A DNA stretch of 64,000 nucleotides from Acidobacteriota bacterium (GCA_021816455.1 JAKAXU010000003.1:62001-126000); one strand, 5' to 3'. Shown: positions 34,508 through 43,398, counted from the first letter of the stretch. Notes: a model not told the origin generated them from the sequence alone. Numbers and translations are program-made.

Positions 34508-34722
34508 AACTGCCCCGACCAAACTGAGAGCCAGCCCCCGGACAAGCTGCAAGCAAAGCCTTCGGCGGCCGACGTCCATTGGCCGTGTATGAGCGTCCCC
34601 CGGTTGGCAGGCGAGCACGGAGGGCATCCGTGTGTATGTTTTCCCCATAGGCATTCGTCCGATATCGGTAACAGGCAGGCATCCCGGCAGCACGTCCTAT
34701 ACTGAAGGGCGAAGGGCGAAAT

Positions 34723-34956
34723 ATGTTAGAAGCAATTCGATTTCTGTGGAATGCGACGCGCGGACATCGTCTGGCTCCCTGGCGCAGCGATTATGTGAAG
34801 TGGCGGATTGAGACGTACTCCGGGCAGAAGGCGGAGCTCATTCGCGCTGCGGATGTGTGGCGGTTCGTCTGGGTGACGCGCGGAGAGATGTTTCAGTTTC
34901 TGATGTGGACGGGAAAAATCGGAAAGCTGGCTCGCGAGCGACAAAAGTCGGCGTAA
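34723..34956 (+). CDS. small conserved-looking protein of unknown function
   Basis: A 77-residue, basic, tryptophan-rich product (W9, W20, W27, W46, W50 and W62) beginning MLEAIRFLWNATRGHRLAPWRSDYVKWRIETYSG. It has no signal peptide; a hydrophobic helix is possible near the C-terminus (MFQFLMWTGKIGKLARE). I do not recognise a domain. Codon use and the GAAGGGCGAA upstream support it as real, and TATACT at 34701-34706 could be a -10 element. The 215-base region before it holds nothing else identifiable. Confidence 0.6.
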   Translation: MLEAIRFLWNATRGHRLAPWRSDYVKWRIETYSGQKAELIRAADVWRFVWVTRGEMFQFLMWTGKIGKLARERQKSA

Positions 34957-34993
34957 GCAATACAGGCGCTTGCGGACAGAGGATGAGAAGGCG

Positions 34994-36274
34994 ATGAATC
35001 GACGAGATTTTGCAACTCGCTCTGCTGTCTGGATACTGGGTGCTGGATGCGCTTCGGAGGCTTGGCCGCTCTTCCGCAAAAAGAAAAAACAGGTTGTGAT
35101 GCCGGTCCAGCAAGCGGCTCCTTCGGTGGCAGGCGCAGCGTCGCTGCGTGCGCATGGAGTGCTTGCGTCGATTCCGGTGGGCTGTGCTGTTGTACCGGAG
35201 ATTCTCGACATCGAGGGTGCGCGAGCGGGCAAGAGCGCCGATCTCTATACGCAGACGGTGTTGGATCAGGCCGGGATACTGGTAGCGGAAAATGCGATGA
35301 AGTGGTCTGCGCTGCGGCCATCGCCTGCTGGATACGATTTTGCAGCCAGTGACCGGCTCTTTGAGTTTGCCGGTATAGGCAAGCAGTTGGTACGCGGTCA
35401 CAATCTCTGCTGGCACGAGCAATTGCCTGGCTGGTTTGCTTCTGTAGCGACGCCGGAGAATGCAGCCTCTCTGCTGACGCAGCATATTCAGACGGTAGCT
35501 GGGCGTTACGCCGGACGGGTGCAAAGCTGGGATGTCGTGAATGAGGCGGTACATCCGCCGGATGGGCGTCCGGACGGTCTGCGCAATTCGCCATGGCTTC
35601 GGCTTTTGGGGCCGGGATACATCGAGATGGCTTTTCAGGCTGCTGCGCAGGCCGATCCGCATGCCGTGCTGACATACAACGATTACGACATCGAACTGGA
35701 TACACCGGAGCAGGAAGTCAAGCGCGGGCAGGTGTTGCTATTACTTCGCCGACTCCATGCACGAGGAATTCCCGTGGGTGCGGTGGGAATTCAGAGCCAT
35801 CTGCAGGCGACAGGTCCGCTGCCGGGACCGGGTTTGGTTCGATTTATTCGAGAAGTCGCATCGATGGGGTTGGAGGCTTATATCACTGAGATGGATGTGA
35901 ATACCCATGCGCTGCCTGGTGATGCCGCTGCGCAGGATGAAGCAGTTGCGCGCGTCTACGACCACTATCTGCGGTTGGTTTTGCCAGAGCCAAATGTGAA
36001 AGCGTGCCTGACCTGGGGCATCACAGACGCCCACACCTGGCTGAACCAGACGCACAAGCCCTGGGCTGAGCGTCCGGACGGGACGGCACAGCGTCCGCTG
36101 CCCTTCGACGATCAATACCGGCCGGTGAAAGCTTTCTATGCCATGCGCGATGCCATCGACGCTGCGCGGGCCGTGTTGGAACACGGAACATTTGAGGATG
36201 CGCGCCCCGCTTCGCAGGAGCCTTATCTGCCATTTGTGGTTCCGGGCAGTCCCACGCCGTCCTCGCCGCACTGA
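34994..36274 (+). CDS. endo-1,4-beta-xylanase, glycoside hydrolase family 10
   Basis: A GH10 enzyme that hydrolyses internal beta-1,4 bonds of xylan. The acid/base glutamate is E184 in SWDVVNEAVHP and the nucleophile is E299 in AYITEMDVNTH; HNLCWHEQLPGWF and the WGITDAHTWLN block of the substrate cleft are also present. The N-terminus MNRRDFATRSAVWILGAG has the twin-arginine signal pattern, suggesting export in a folded state; a KKKK stretch follows the hydrophobic core. ATG 34994 is chosen for this signal. Full length (426 residues) with no carbohydrate-binding module. It stands alone between flagellar and ribosomal genes, with no sugar transporter nearby. Confidence 0.94.
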   Translation: MNRRDFATRSAVWILGAGCASEAWPLFRKKKKQVVMPVQQAAPSVAGAASLRAHGVLASIPVGCAVVPEILDIEGARAGKSADLYTQTVLDQAGILVAENAMKWSALRPSPAGYDFAASDRLFEFAGIGKQLVRGHNLCWHEQLPGWFASVATPENAASLLTQHIQTVAGRYAGRVQSWDVVNEAVHPPDGRPDGLRNSPWLRLLGPGYIEMAFQAAAQADPHAVLTYNDYDIELDTPEQEVKRGQVLLLLRRLHARGIPVGAVGIQSHLQATGPLPGPGLVRFIREVASMGLEAYITEMDVNTHALPGDAAAQDEAVARVYDHYLRLVLPEPNVKACLTWGITDAHTWLNQTHKPWAERPDGTAQRPLPFDDQYRPVKAFYAMRDAIDAARAVLEHGTFEDARPASQEPYLPFVVPGSPTPSSPH

Positions 36275-36303
36275 TGGCTTCACGTTTCGGACCTCGGGCT
36301 GAT

Positions 36304-36341
36304 ATTCATAACTTGGATTCATAATCTGGATTCATAATTTT
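36304..36341. repeat. three copies of a 13-bp AT-rich tandem repeat
   Basis: ATTCATAAYYTGG occurs at 36304 and 36317, with a third partial copy at 36330 (ATTCATAAT), strictly spaced by 13 bases. It is AT-rich within a GC-rich genome and lies just upstream of the VWFA-related gene, so it may mark a promoter or regulator site. Confidence 0.7.
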
Positions 36342-36419
36342 TTGCTTGCGATGAGATCGTCTTTTTGGCATATTTCCAGTACGAAGCTCGGCGCATTTGC
36401 TGTCTGCGTCAGCAAGCGC

Positions 36420-37436
36420 ATGAGGGCTGAATACCTGCTTGTTGTGCTCTGTGTGGCGTTATTACCCACTGCGGCCATGACGCAGCAGTTGCCGCCAGTC
36501 GAGCCGCCGCTGCCCATGCCTGTGCCGGATCAGCCTGTGACGACGTTGCACGTCACCACGAATGAAGTACTCGTGCCGACGCTGGTAGAAAGCTCAGATA
36601 AGGTTATCTATGGGCTGAAGCCCGGCGATTTTGAACTCACCGACAACGGCGTGCCACAGCGCCTGCGTGTAGACGAGGAGATGGACACAGCTCCGGTGGC
36701 GCTGGTGGTGGCCGTGCAGCAGGGCCGCAGCGCTGCGCTGGAGATGGATAAGGTCGCGAAGCTCGGGCCACTACTGTCGTTGTTCACCGGCAATGGAAAC
36801 GGCGAGATTGCGCTTGTCGGTTTCGACAGCACTCCGCAGCTTCTTCACGACTTCACCGGATCGCTCGGCGGAATCGAAGGCAGTCTGCACCAGTTAACGC
36901 CAGGAGACGGTGGAGCGGCCATTCTTGATACGGTCAATTACGCGATTGACCTGCTGCAAACGCAGCCGGAGCGGTATCGGAGGGTTCTGCTGCTCATCAG
37001 CGAGCGTCGCGACCATGGCAGCAAACACATCAAACCTGCAGCGCTGGTGCAGCGTATCGGCGCAAGCAACATTCTCGTGCTCAGTATCAGCTTTTCGCCT
37101 TCAGCGGCGGAGTTTCTGCACGATCTGTCCGACAGCGGCGAGAGCCGGACGATGAGCATGCTGGGATCGCTTCTGATGGCGGCGCAGGCGATGAAAAAGA
37201 ATGTGGCAAAGGAACTGGCCCGGTTGAGCGGCGGAGAATACGCCACCTTTACGCGGGACAAAGCGCTCGAAGCCCACCTCTCCGAACTGGCGCAAAGGGT
37301 CCATAACCGCTACCTGCTGAGCTTCAACCCGCAGAATCCGGCACCCGGTCTGCATACCCTGCACGTCCGGTTGACACAGGACTACGACGCGAAAGTCATT
37401 GCGCGTACCAGCTACTGGGCGGGACCGAATCCGTAG
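36420..37436 (+). CDS. secreted VWFA-related protein of the Acidobacteria type
   Basis: The product has a signal peptide (MRAEYLLVVLCVALLPTAAMTQ) and the pattern of the acidobacterial VWFA-related family: VLVPTLVESSDKVIYGLKPGDFELTDNGVPQ, then a von Willebrand A-like domain (PVALVVAVQQGRSAALEMDKV, LVGFDSTPQLLHDF, GGAAILDTVNYAIDLLQTQPERYRRVLLLISERRD). It ends with RYLLSFNPQNPAPGLHTLHVRL. The MIDAS motif is degenerate (VAVQQGRS in place of DxSxS), so metal binding is doubtful. Function of the family is unknown. Starts at 36351 (ATG) or 36342 (TTG) would add 23 or more residues before the signal peptide and lack a ribosome site. Confidence 0.85.
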   Translation: MRAEYLLVVLCVALLPTAAMTQQLPPVEPPLPMPVPDQPVTTLHVTTNEVLVPTLVESSDKVIYGLKPGDFELTDNGVPQRLRVDEEMDTAPVALVVAVQQGRSAALEMDKVAKLGPLLSLFTGNGNGEIALVGFDSTPQLLHDFTGSLGGIEGSLHQLTPGDGGAAILDTVNYAIDLLQTQPERYRRVLLLISERRDHGSKHIKPAALVQRIGASNILVLSISFSPSAAEFLHDLSDSGESRTMSMLGSLLMAAQAMKKNVAKELARLSGGEYATFTRDKALEAHLSELAQRVHNRYLLSFNPQNPAPGLHTLHVRLTQDYDAKVIARTSYWAGPNP

Positions 37437-37539
37437 ACGTTCCAGGCTCTCCGATATTCGGGGTGCACTCCACCTCAGTTCATGGTAAACTCAGGAAGAC
37501 ATTGAGATTGATCTGAAAATCTGAGGAGCAACTGAAGCT

Positions 37540-37806
37540 GTGCTGGCAACCGCAACGAAAACAGAACTGATTGAACGCTTCCGTACCCACGACAACGATA
37601 CCGGATCGCCTGAGGTGCAGATTGCAATCCTGAGCACCCGCATCCGTGAGTTGAATGAACACTTCAACATGCATAAGAAGGATCACGCGTCGCGTCGCGG
37701 CCTGCTGATGCTGGTCAGCAAGCGTCGCCGTCTTCTGGACTACCTGAAGGCCAACGATGCCGATCGCTATCGCGATGTGATCGCCAAGCTGGGTATTCGC
37801 AAGTAA
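37540..37806 (+). CDS. rpsO: 30S ribosomal protein S15
   Basis: S15 binds 16S rRNA in the central platform. The 88-residue product is typical: [59 protein letters not shown] and a KLGIRK ending. The start is GTG at 37540 with GAGGAG upstream. As in many bacteria it precedes pnp. A short hairpin-forming sequence (AGATT and AATCT around 37505-37522) lies in the leader, but autogenous control cannot be judged by eye. Confidence 0.97.
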   Translation: MLATATKTELIERFRTHDNDTGSPEVQIAILSTRIRELNEHFNMHKKDHASRRGLLMLVSKRRRLLDYLKANDADRYRDVIAKLGIRK

Positions 37807-37922
37807 GTTCGACGCATTTGAAACGATTCAGTCGAGACCGGGAAGTGGTCCAGACTGCTGTGAAGATGGTTTCAGCAGTCGAAGCATTCCTGTCGGATCT
37901 TCTCGAAAATGGAATACGAAAT

Positions 37923-37963
37923 GGCCTGAAGCGGCAGCGAAGTGGGCTGCTCAGGCCTTTTTT
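37923..37963 (+). terminator. strong intrinsic terminator between rpsO and pnp
   Basis: The GGCCTGA (37923-37929) and TCAGGCC (37951-37957) arms pair. An inner stem GCAGC/GCTGC (37934-37938 with 37946-37950) extends the hairpin, and six T residues follow (37958-37963). Likely ends part of the rpsO transcript while some read-through may supply pnp. Confidence 0.9.
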
Positions 37964-37998
37964 GCTGGATTTCCGCGGAGCTACACGCTCCTTATGGC

Positions 37999-38022
37999 TC
38001 GGCCCGCTTGTGGCGCGGCCGA
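37999..38022 (+). promoter_or_regulatory. leader stem-loop upstream of pnp
   Basis: TCGGCC (37999-38004) pairs with GGCCGA (38017-38022), and an inner CGC/GCG pair continues the stem around a one-base bulge and a 5-base loop. It lies 46 bases before the pnp start. In Escherichia coli a pnp leader hairpin is cut by RNase III to allow autocontrol; a similar role here is inference. Confidence 0.4.
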
Positions 38023-38067
38023 CCTTCTCACAAGTTTCCCAAGTAAAAAAGAGAAAAGAGGATAAAC

Positions 38068-40479
38068 ATGAAGCATGAAGTAGCAGTCGAACTGGCTGGA
38101 GGCAAGCGTCTGGTTTTTGAAACCGGACGAGTTGCCAAGCAGGCCTCGGGATCTGCGCTCGTCACTCTGGGCGACAGCGTAGTACTGGCCACAGCCGTGG
38201 CCTCGCCGGATCCGAAGGAAGGTATAGACTTCTTCCCGTTGACAGTGGATTATCGCGAGTATGCCTATGCGGGCGGGCGCATTCCCGGTGGATTCATCAA
38301 GCGCGAAGGGCGGCCCAGCGAAAAGGAAATTCTGACTGCGCGCCAGATTGATCGTCCGATTCGACCGCTCTTTCCGGATGGATTCCGCAATGAGACGCAG
38401 GTGATCGCGCTGGTCTTCTCCGCAGACAAGGAAAACGATCCGGATGTGGTGGCGATCAACGCGGCCGCCGCGGCGCTTGCCCTTTCCGATATTCCTTTTA
38501 CTGCAACGGTAGGTGCGGTGCGGGTGGGCCGCATCGACGGCGAATTTGTGATCAATCCGTCATACGCCGAGCGTGCAGCAAGCACGATGAACATCATGGT
38601 GGTCGGTCACAAGGACGGCATCGTGATGATCGAGGCTGGCGCAAAGCAAGAGTCGGAAGAGAATGTTCTGGCTGCCATTGAATTTGCACAGGGTGAGATT
38701 CGCAAGATCACAGCGGCCATCGATGACCTGGCTGCCCAAGCTGGCAAGCCGAAGCGCGAGTACGCGGCTCCGGTCGAAGACACAGAATACTATCAGGCGC
38801 TCTTCGCCAAGGCCGGCGATCGCTTGAAGGATGCGCTGGATACCCATAAGCACACCAAGACCGAAAGCTACGCGATGATCAAGTCGCTGAAGCAGGAGCT
38901 GTCGGCGGAGATTCCTGCCGAGGATACGGCGGCGAAGAAGAAGCTTGGGCAGTACTTCGAACTGATGCGCGAGCGCATCTTCCGTGAGCAGGTAACGCGC
39001 GACCGCATTCGTCCGGATCGCCGTGCATTCGACCAGATTCGCCCCATCAGCATTGAAACGGGCGTTTTGCCGCGTACGCATGGATCGGCGCTGTTCACGC
39101 GCGGTGAAACCCAGGCGCTGGTCACCGCGACGCTCGGCACGACTGACGACGGCCAGAGGCTGGAGACCTTCGAAGGCGAACAGAAGAAGCCGTTCATGCT
39201 GCATTACAACTTCCCGCCTTTTTCCGTCGGGGAAGTGGGCCGCATGACCGGAGTGGGTCGTCGCGAGATTGGGCACGGCGCACTAGCCGAGCGCGCCATC
39301 AGCGCGGTCCTTCCCTCGCCGGAAGAGTCGCCGTACACGATCCGCATCGTCTCGGACATTCTTGAATCCAATGGCTCTTCGTCGATGGCCTCGGTCTGCG
39401 GAGCCAGCCTGGCGCTTTTTGACTCCGGCATCGCACTCAAGGGAGCGGTTGCCGGCGTGGCGATGGGACTGGTCAAGGAAGGAGATGATTACGCCATCCT
39501 GACCGATATTGCAGGCGCGGAAGATCACTACGGCGATATGGACTTCAAGGTCGCCGGTACGCGGGCCGGGATCACCGCGCTCCAGATGGACATCAAGATC
39601 AGCGGACTGACGCGGCAGATTCTTCAGGAAGCCATGGAGCAGGCGCGCCGCGGCCGTCTTTTTCTGCTGGATACGATGGATGCAGTACTGGCTGGACCGC
39701 GCACAGAGCGCTCGCGCTACGCGCCGCAGATTCGCACCGTGCAGATTCCCACCGACAAGATCCGGGACCTTATCGGACCAGGCGGAAAGACGATTCGTGG
39801 CATCATTGAGCAGACCGGAGTGAAGATCGATGTGGACGACACGGGACGCGTGAACGTTGCCTCGTCGGACGCCGAAGGTCTGGCGCAGGCACTGGCGATC
39901 ATCAGCAATCTGACTGCAGTGCCGGAAGTCGGCAAGACCTATCTCGGCAAGGTGGTTCGCCTGGCGGAGTTTGGTGCGTTTGTTGAGCTATTTCCAGGCA
40001 CCGATGGTCTGCTGCACATTTCGGAGATCGCCGAGCATCGCGTCAAAGAGGTAAAAGACGAGCTGCGCGAAGGCGATCAGGTGATGGTCAAGGTGCTTGC
40101 TATCGAAGGCAACCGCATCAAGCTCAGCCGCAAGGCGCTCATCAAGGAACAGAAGGCTAAGCTCGGAATTGTGGATGCTCCCGAATCATCGGCAGCTTCG
40201 ACTTCTCCCGCTCCGCGCGCCCCGCGTCATGAGTTCGACGAACGTCAGCCAAGCTCGAATGCAAGTACGATCCTGATTGAAGGCGGCGAGGATTTTGACG
40301 AAGCCGAGGAATTCGATGAGGAAAACGAGCCTAACTTCAACGTTGCGGATGGGGTTCCAACTCCGTCGGCAAACGGTGGAGTTGGCCAGGGCCGTCCCGG
40401 ACCCGGCGCAAACAATCGTCGGCGCCGCCGCCGAGGCCGTTCCGGACCGGCAGGCCGTGGACCGGTTGCTTCCAACTGA
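38068..40479 (+). CDS. pnp: polyribonucleotide nucleotidyltransferase (PNPase)
   Basis: PNPase degrades RNA 3' to 5' by phosphorolysis. Two RNase PH-like domains (FFPLTVDYREYAYAGGRIPGGFIKREGRPSEKEILTARQIDRPIRPLF early, then LPRTHGSALFTRGETQAL and GDMDFKVAGT) are joined by the helical domain. They are followed by KH (IPTDKIRDLIGPGGKTIRGI, about residues 557-576) and S1 domains (about 620-694). The tail of about 110 residues is unusual: an acidic stretch (EGGEDFDEAEEFDEENE) and then an arginine-rich end (NRRRRRRGRSG). At 803 residues it is longer than the usual 700-720. ATG at 38068 with AAGAGGATAAAC upstream; terminator follows. Confidence 0.97.
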   Translation: MKHEVAVELAGGKRLVFETGRVAKQASGSALVTLGDSVVLATAVASPDPKEGIDFFPLTVDYREYAYAGGRIPGGFIKREGRPSEKEILTARQIDRPIRPLFPDGFRNETQVIALVFSADKENDPDVVAINAAAAALALSDIPFTATVGAVRVGRIDGEFVINPSYAERAASTMNIMVVGHKDGIVMIEAGAKQESEENVLAAIEFAQGEIRKITAAIDDLAAQAGKPKREYAAPVEDTEYYQALFAKAGDRLKDALDTHKHTKTESYAMIKSLKQELSAEIPAEDTAAKKKLGQYFELMRERIFREQVTRDRIRPDRRAFDQIRPISIETGVLPRTHGSALFTRGETQALVTATLGTTDDGQRLETFEGEQKKPFMLHYNFPPFSVGEVGRMTGVGRREIGHGALAERAISAVLPSPEESPYTIRIVSDILESNGSSSMASVCGASLALFDSGIALKGAVAGVAMGLVKEGDDYAILTDIAGAEDHYGDMDFKVAGTRAGITALQMDIKISGLTRQILQEAMEQARRGRLFLLDTMDAVLAGPRTERSRYAPQIRTVQIPTDKIRDLIGPGGKTIRGIIEQTGVKIDVDDTGRVNVASSDAEGLAQALAIISNLTAVPEVGKTYLGKVVRLAEFGAFVELFPGTDGLLHISEIAEHRVKEVKDELREGDQVMVKVLAIEGNRIKLSRKALIKEQKAKLGIVDAPESSAASTSPAPRAPRHEFDERQPSSNASTILIEGGEDFDEAEEFDEENEPNFNVADGVPTPSANGGVGQGRPGPGANNRRRRRRGRSGPAGRGPVASN

Positions 40480-40510
40480 GATGCACTTTACGGAAAATAT
40501 GGATGAAAAG

Positions 40511-40549
40511 GAATGCCCGCTCTCACTGGATGGAGCGGGCATTCTTCTT
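40511..40549. terminator. bidirectional terminator between pnp and the diguanylate cyclase gene
   Basis: A perfect 12-bp stem (arms 40511-40522 and 40533-40544 around a 10-base loop) has a GC core and is followed by TTCTTGCTT on the plus strand. On the minus strand it is preceded by an AAAAGG tract. It serves convergent pnp and the GGDEF gene. Confidence 0.85.
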
Positions 40550-40582
40550 GCTTCCCGTGGATTCACAGCAGCATGTGGTGAG

Positions 40583-41875
40583 CTATGAGGATAAACTGCG
40601 GCGAAGCTCTTTTCTCTGGTACATGCGCTGATCAGCAGCGATATAAAGGCTGGCGGCATCGTGCGCATCTTCCGGGTAAATCGCCGTGCCTACGCTTGCT
40701 CCGATGCGCAGAGTGTGGCCGCCGACCGAAAACGGAAGATGCAAAAGCTCCAGCAGAGAGTCGGCGACCGCGTGAATGTCGCGTGCCGAATCTGCGCCTG
40801 TCAAAATCACGGAGAACTCATCTCCTCCGGTACGAGCAAGTAGATCTCCGCGACGAATCCGTGAACGCATACGCTCCGCCACCTGTTGCAGAAGCAGATC
40901 GCCGATATGATGTCCGTGTTTATCATTGACTTGCTTGAAGAGGTCGAGGTCTATCTGCAAAAGTCCCAGGGTTTTTCCGGATTGTGTGCAGCGCGCGAGA
41001 CACTCCGCCATATGGGACTCAAACATGCGTCGATTGGCAAGTGTCGTCAGGTCGTCGTGATGCGCGAGATACTGTGACCGCTCGATCTGGCTTTCCAGAA
41101 GAAGGAGAAGCATGCCCACGGCGACCACATACTTGGGAAGATTCCACACTTCATCCTCAATGTGGATCGCAGGAAATTTTGTTTGGAAGAGCGGACCGAC
41201 TACAAAAACCAATGCCCAGGCCAGAAATCCGCCGATGGTGATCACGGAGCCCGCGCTGGTCCGTCCCCGATAACTGCTCCAGAAGATGAGACAGCAGCAG
41301 AGATACACGGTGAAGAGAATGGCGTTCAGCGCTAGAGTACTGTCTTGACTGTGCGGAGGCCCAGCCAGGAGCAGAATAACACCGAGCGCAAGATAGAGAA
41401 ACATCACGATATAACGCGGTGCCACTAGCAGTTTACGCGGAGCAAGCAGCCCCACCATGAATGGTCCGAGCGTGATGAAAAGCGCGGTAACCAGAAACAT
41501 CCACCCCGATACACTGGGCAGCAGAAGCAGAAAAATATAAATTGAGGGTGGCACACCAACTGCCAGAGTCATGCAAAGAGAGGACACATGATTACGGTTA
41601 AGGACAGAAGCGCGCATGAATTCAACGGCTGCAGCGACCAGTGAGATCAGTGTGATCGCACGAGCAATGAATCCAGCCGTGCTGGTGGACTGTGCACCCA
41701 TGCTGGCGGCGAAGTGAACGAGGATAAGAATCCACCCATAAAGCCATCGACGGGAATCAGCAAAGGGAGAGTTAGACAACTCTATGTTATTCAGTGGCTC
41801 TCGCCGCAGAATGGAATAGAATGCCCCGACCAGAGCTGTGATGGCCAACAGATCAGGGATTTTTGTCCAGTCCAT
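40583..41875 (-). CDS. membrane-bound diguanylate cyclase (GGDEF domain)
   Basis: It makes c-di-GMP from two GTP molecules. The first 265 residues hold eight or so membrane segments (for example ITLISLVAAAVEF, YIVMFLYLALGVILLLAG, FTVYLCCCLIFW) with no recognised sensory domain. The C-terminal catalytic domain has LTTLANRRMF, the metal-binding IDLDLFKQVND, an intact GGDEF motif at residues 350-354 and an allosteric inhibitory site RxxD (RRGD, 341-344) five residues before it. The activity should be product-inhibited. ATG at 41875 is preceded by AAGAGA. A near-perfect FliA -10 element lies 50 bases upstream, suggesting membership of the motility regulon. Confidence 0.92.
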   Translation of the reverse strand: MDWTKIPDLLAITALVGAFYSILRREPLNNIELSNSPFADSRRWLYGWILILVHFAASMGAQSTSTAGFIARAITLISLVAAAVEFMRASVLNRNHVSSLCMTLAVGVPPSIYIFLLLLPSVSGWMFLVTALFITLGPFMVGLLAPRKLLVAPRYIVMFLYLALGVILLLAGPPHSQDSTLALNAILFTVYLCCCLIFWSSYRGRTSAGSVITIGGFLAWALVFVVGPLFQTKFPAIHIEDEVWNLPKYVVAVGMLLLLLESQIERSQYLAHHDDLTTLANRRMFESHMAECLARCTQSGKTLGLLQIDLDLFKQVNDKHGHHIGDLLLQQVAERMRSRIRRGDLLARTGGDEFSVILTGADSARDIHAVADSLLELLHLPFSVGGHTLRIGASVGTAIYPEDAHDAASLYIAADQRMYQRKELRRSLSS

Positions 41876-41928
41876 TCTCTTGACCCCGGATTCTCTCAGA
41901 AAACATGAAAATGCAAACTTCCATAGAG

Positions 41929-41956
41929 TTATCGGCTGCTTCTTGATTTTTACTTA
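41929..41956 (-). promoter_or_regulatory. candidate FliA (sigma-28) promoter for the diguanylate cyclase gene
   Basis: On the minus strand GCCGATAA (41936-41929) is an exact match to the FliA -10 consensus. The upstream half is weaker: TAAGTAAA (41956-41949) with a 12-base spacer gives TAA at the right place, one base further than the ideal 11. Start point near 41922, about 47 bases before the ATG. Confidence 0.5.
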
Positions 41957-42099
41957 CTTTCTTCGCAGCGCAATAAATCTTTGGTATACCCCGAAGTAAC
42001 ACAAAAGAATTAATGTGTTCAGTACATGACAAATGACGGAATCGTCAGGCGCATAATTTGTCTGCCCGCAAGCTAAATGGGAACTCGAAATGTTTGGAC

Positions 42100-43398
42100 T
42101 TATGATTCGCTTGTCGCGCGATTTGTGAAGACATTTCCCATTCTGCGAATCTGCGCTCCGACGCCGCGCAGTTTCTCCTCGATCCGTTCATAGCCACGAT
42201 CCATGTGATAGACGCGGTCCAGGATCGATTCGCCTTCGGCAACGAGCGCCGCCAGCACCAGTGAAGCAGAAGCGCGCAGGTCGCTGCACATCACGGCTGC
42301 GGCGGATAGGCGTTCTGGACCTTGTACGGTCGCGGTGCGGCCATCGACGGCGATATTGGCCCCCATCCGAACCAGTTCCTGCACGTGCATGAAGCGGTTC
42401 TCAAAGATGTTTTCCGTGATGCGCGAGACACCGTCGGCCTGCGTAGCAAGGGCCATGAACTGGGCCTGCATGTCAGTAGGAAATCCTGGATATTCGCGAG
42501 TGGAGATATCGACGGCGCGAATCTTGTCCTCCGCGCGCACGCGGATTGAGTCTTCGGAGAGCAGGTCGATGCGAGCGCCGGATTCGCGCAGTTTTTCGAT
42601 CACTGCGCCCAGGTGCTCCGGGTTACAGTTGGTGACGATCAAGTCGCCGTGCGTGATGGTGCCAGCAATCAGAAAGGTTCCCGCCTCAATGCGGTCCGGA
42701 TTGATTCGGTGGCGCGTTCCGTGAAGTTTGCCAACCCCGTTCACCCGGATGATTGGTGTGCCCGCGCCTTCAATCTGTGCGCCCATGCTGACAAGCATGG
42801 CAGCCAAATCTGTGACTTCCGGTTCACACGCACAGTTCTCCATCACAGTTTCGCCATCTGCCAACACGGCGGCCATCAGCAGGTCTTCCGTACCAGTCAC
42901 TGTAATCTTGTCGAAAAATAAATGCGTACCGCGCAGCCTTTCCGCGCGAGCTTCCAGATATCCATGTTCCTGGGTAATCGCCGCACCCATCTTTTCCAGC
43001 CCCTTCAGGTGCAGGTCGATGGGGCGACCACCGATGGCACACCCTCCTGGCATGGCTACGCGCGCCATTCCGCAGCGTGCAACCAGAGGTCCGAGGACAA
43101 GCGAACTGGCTCGCATTGTCTTGACAATCTCGTACTTCGCCACCGGATCCGAGAGATTACGGCAACTGATTGTCGTGCGGTGTTGCGCCCGCCCATAACC
43201 AAGCTCCACCTGTGCGCCCATCGACATCAGCAGCTTCTGTTCGGTTTCAATGTCGCGGACCTGCGGAATGTTTTCGAGGATCACCTCCTCTTCGGTCAGA
43301 ATGGCAGCAGCCATGCAGGGAAGTGCTGAGTTTTTTGCGCCGGAAACACGAATGCTGCCCACCAGCGGATTTCCGCCGCGGACCACGAATTTATCCAT
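42100..43398 (-). CDS. murA: UDP-N-acetylglucosamine 1-carboxyvinyltransferase
   Basis: MurA performs the first committed step of peptidoglycan synthesis, adding enolpyruvate to UDP-GlcNAc. The 432-residue product begins MDKFVVRGGNPLVGSIRVSGAKNSALP, the family signature. The catalytic loop has a cysteine (C120 in MPGGCAIGGRP), so sensitivity to fosfomycin is expected in principle. I use ATG 43398; the upstream frame to 43539 adds 47 residues unlike the family. A GGAG is 12 or so bases before the start. It is upstream of the diguanylate cyclase gene on the same strand but separated by 224 bases. Confidence 0.96.
   Translation of the reverse strand: MDKFVVRGGNPLVGSIRVSGAKNSALPCMAAAILTEEEVILENIPQVRDIETEQKLLMSMGAQVELGYGRAQHRTTISCRNLSDPVAKYEIVKTMRASSLVLGPLVARCGMARVAMPGGCAIGGRPIDLHLKGLEKMGAAITQEHGYLEARAERLRGTHLFFDKITVTGTEDLLMAAVLADGETVMENCACEPEVTDLAAMLVSMGAQIEGAGTPIIRVNGVGKLHGTRHRINPDRIEAGTFLIAGTITHGDLIVTNCNPEHLGAVIEKLRESGARIDLLSEDSIRVRAEDKIRAVDISTREYPGFPTDMQAQFMALATQADGVSRITENIFENRFMHVQELVRMGANIAVDGRTATVQGPERLSAAAVMCSDLRASASLVLAALVAEGESILDRVYHMDRGYERIEEKLRGVGAQIRRMGNVFTNRATSES

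Noticed and set aside
37818-38078. 86-codon frame between rpsO and pnp
   Set aside because: It runs through the intrinsic terminator and leader hairpin and overlaps the pnp start, so it is very unlikely to be a gene.
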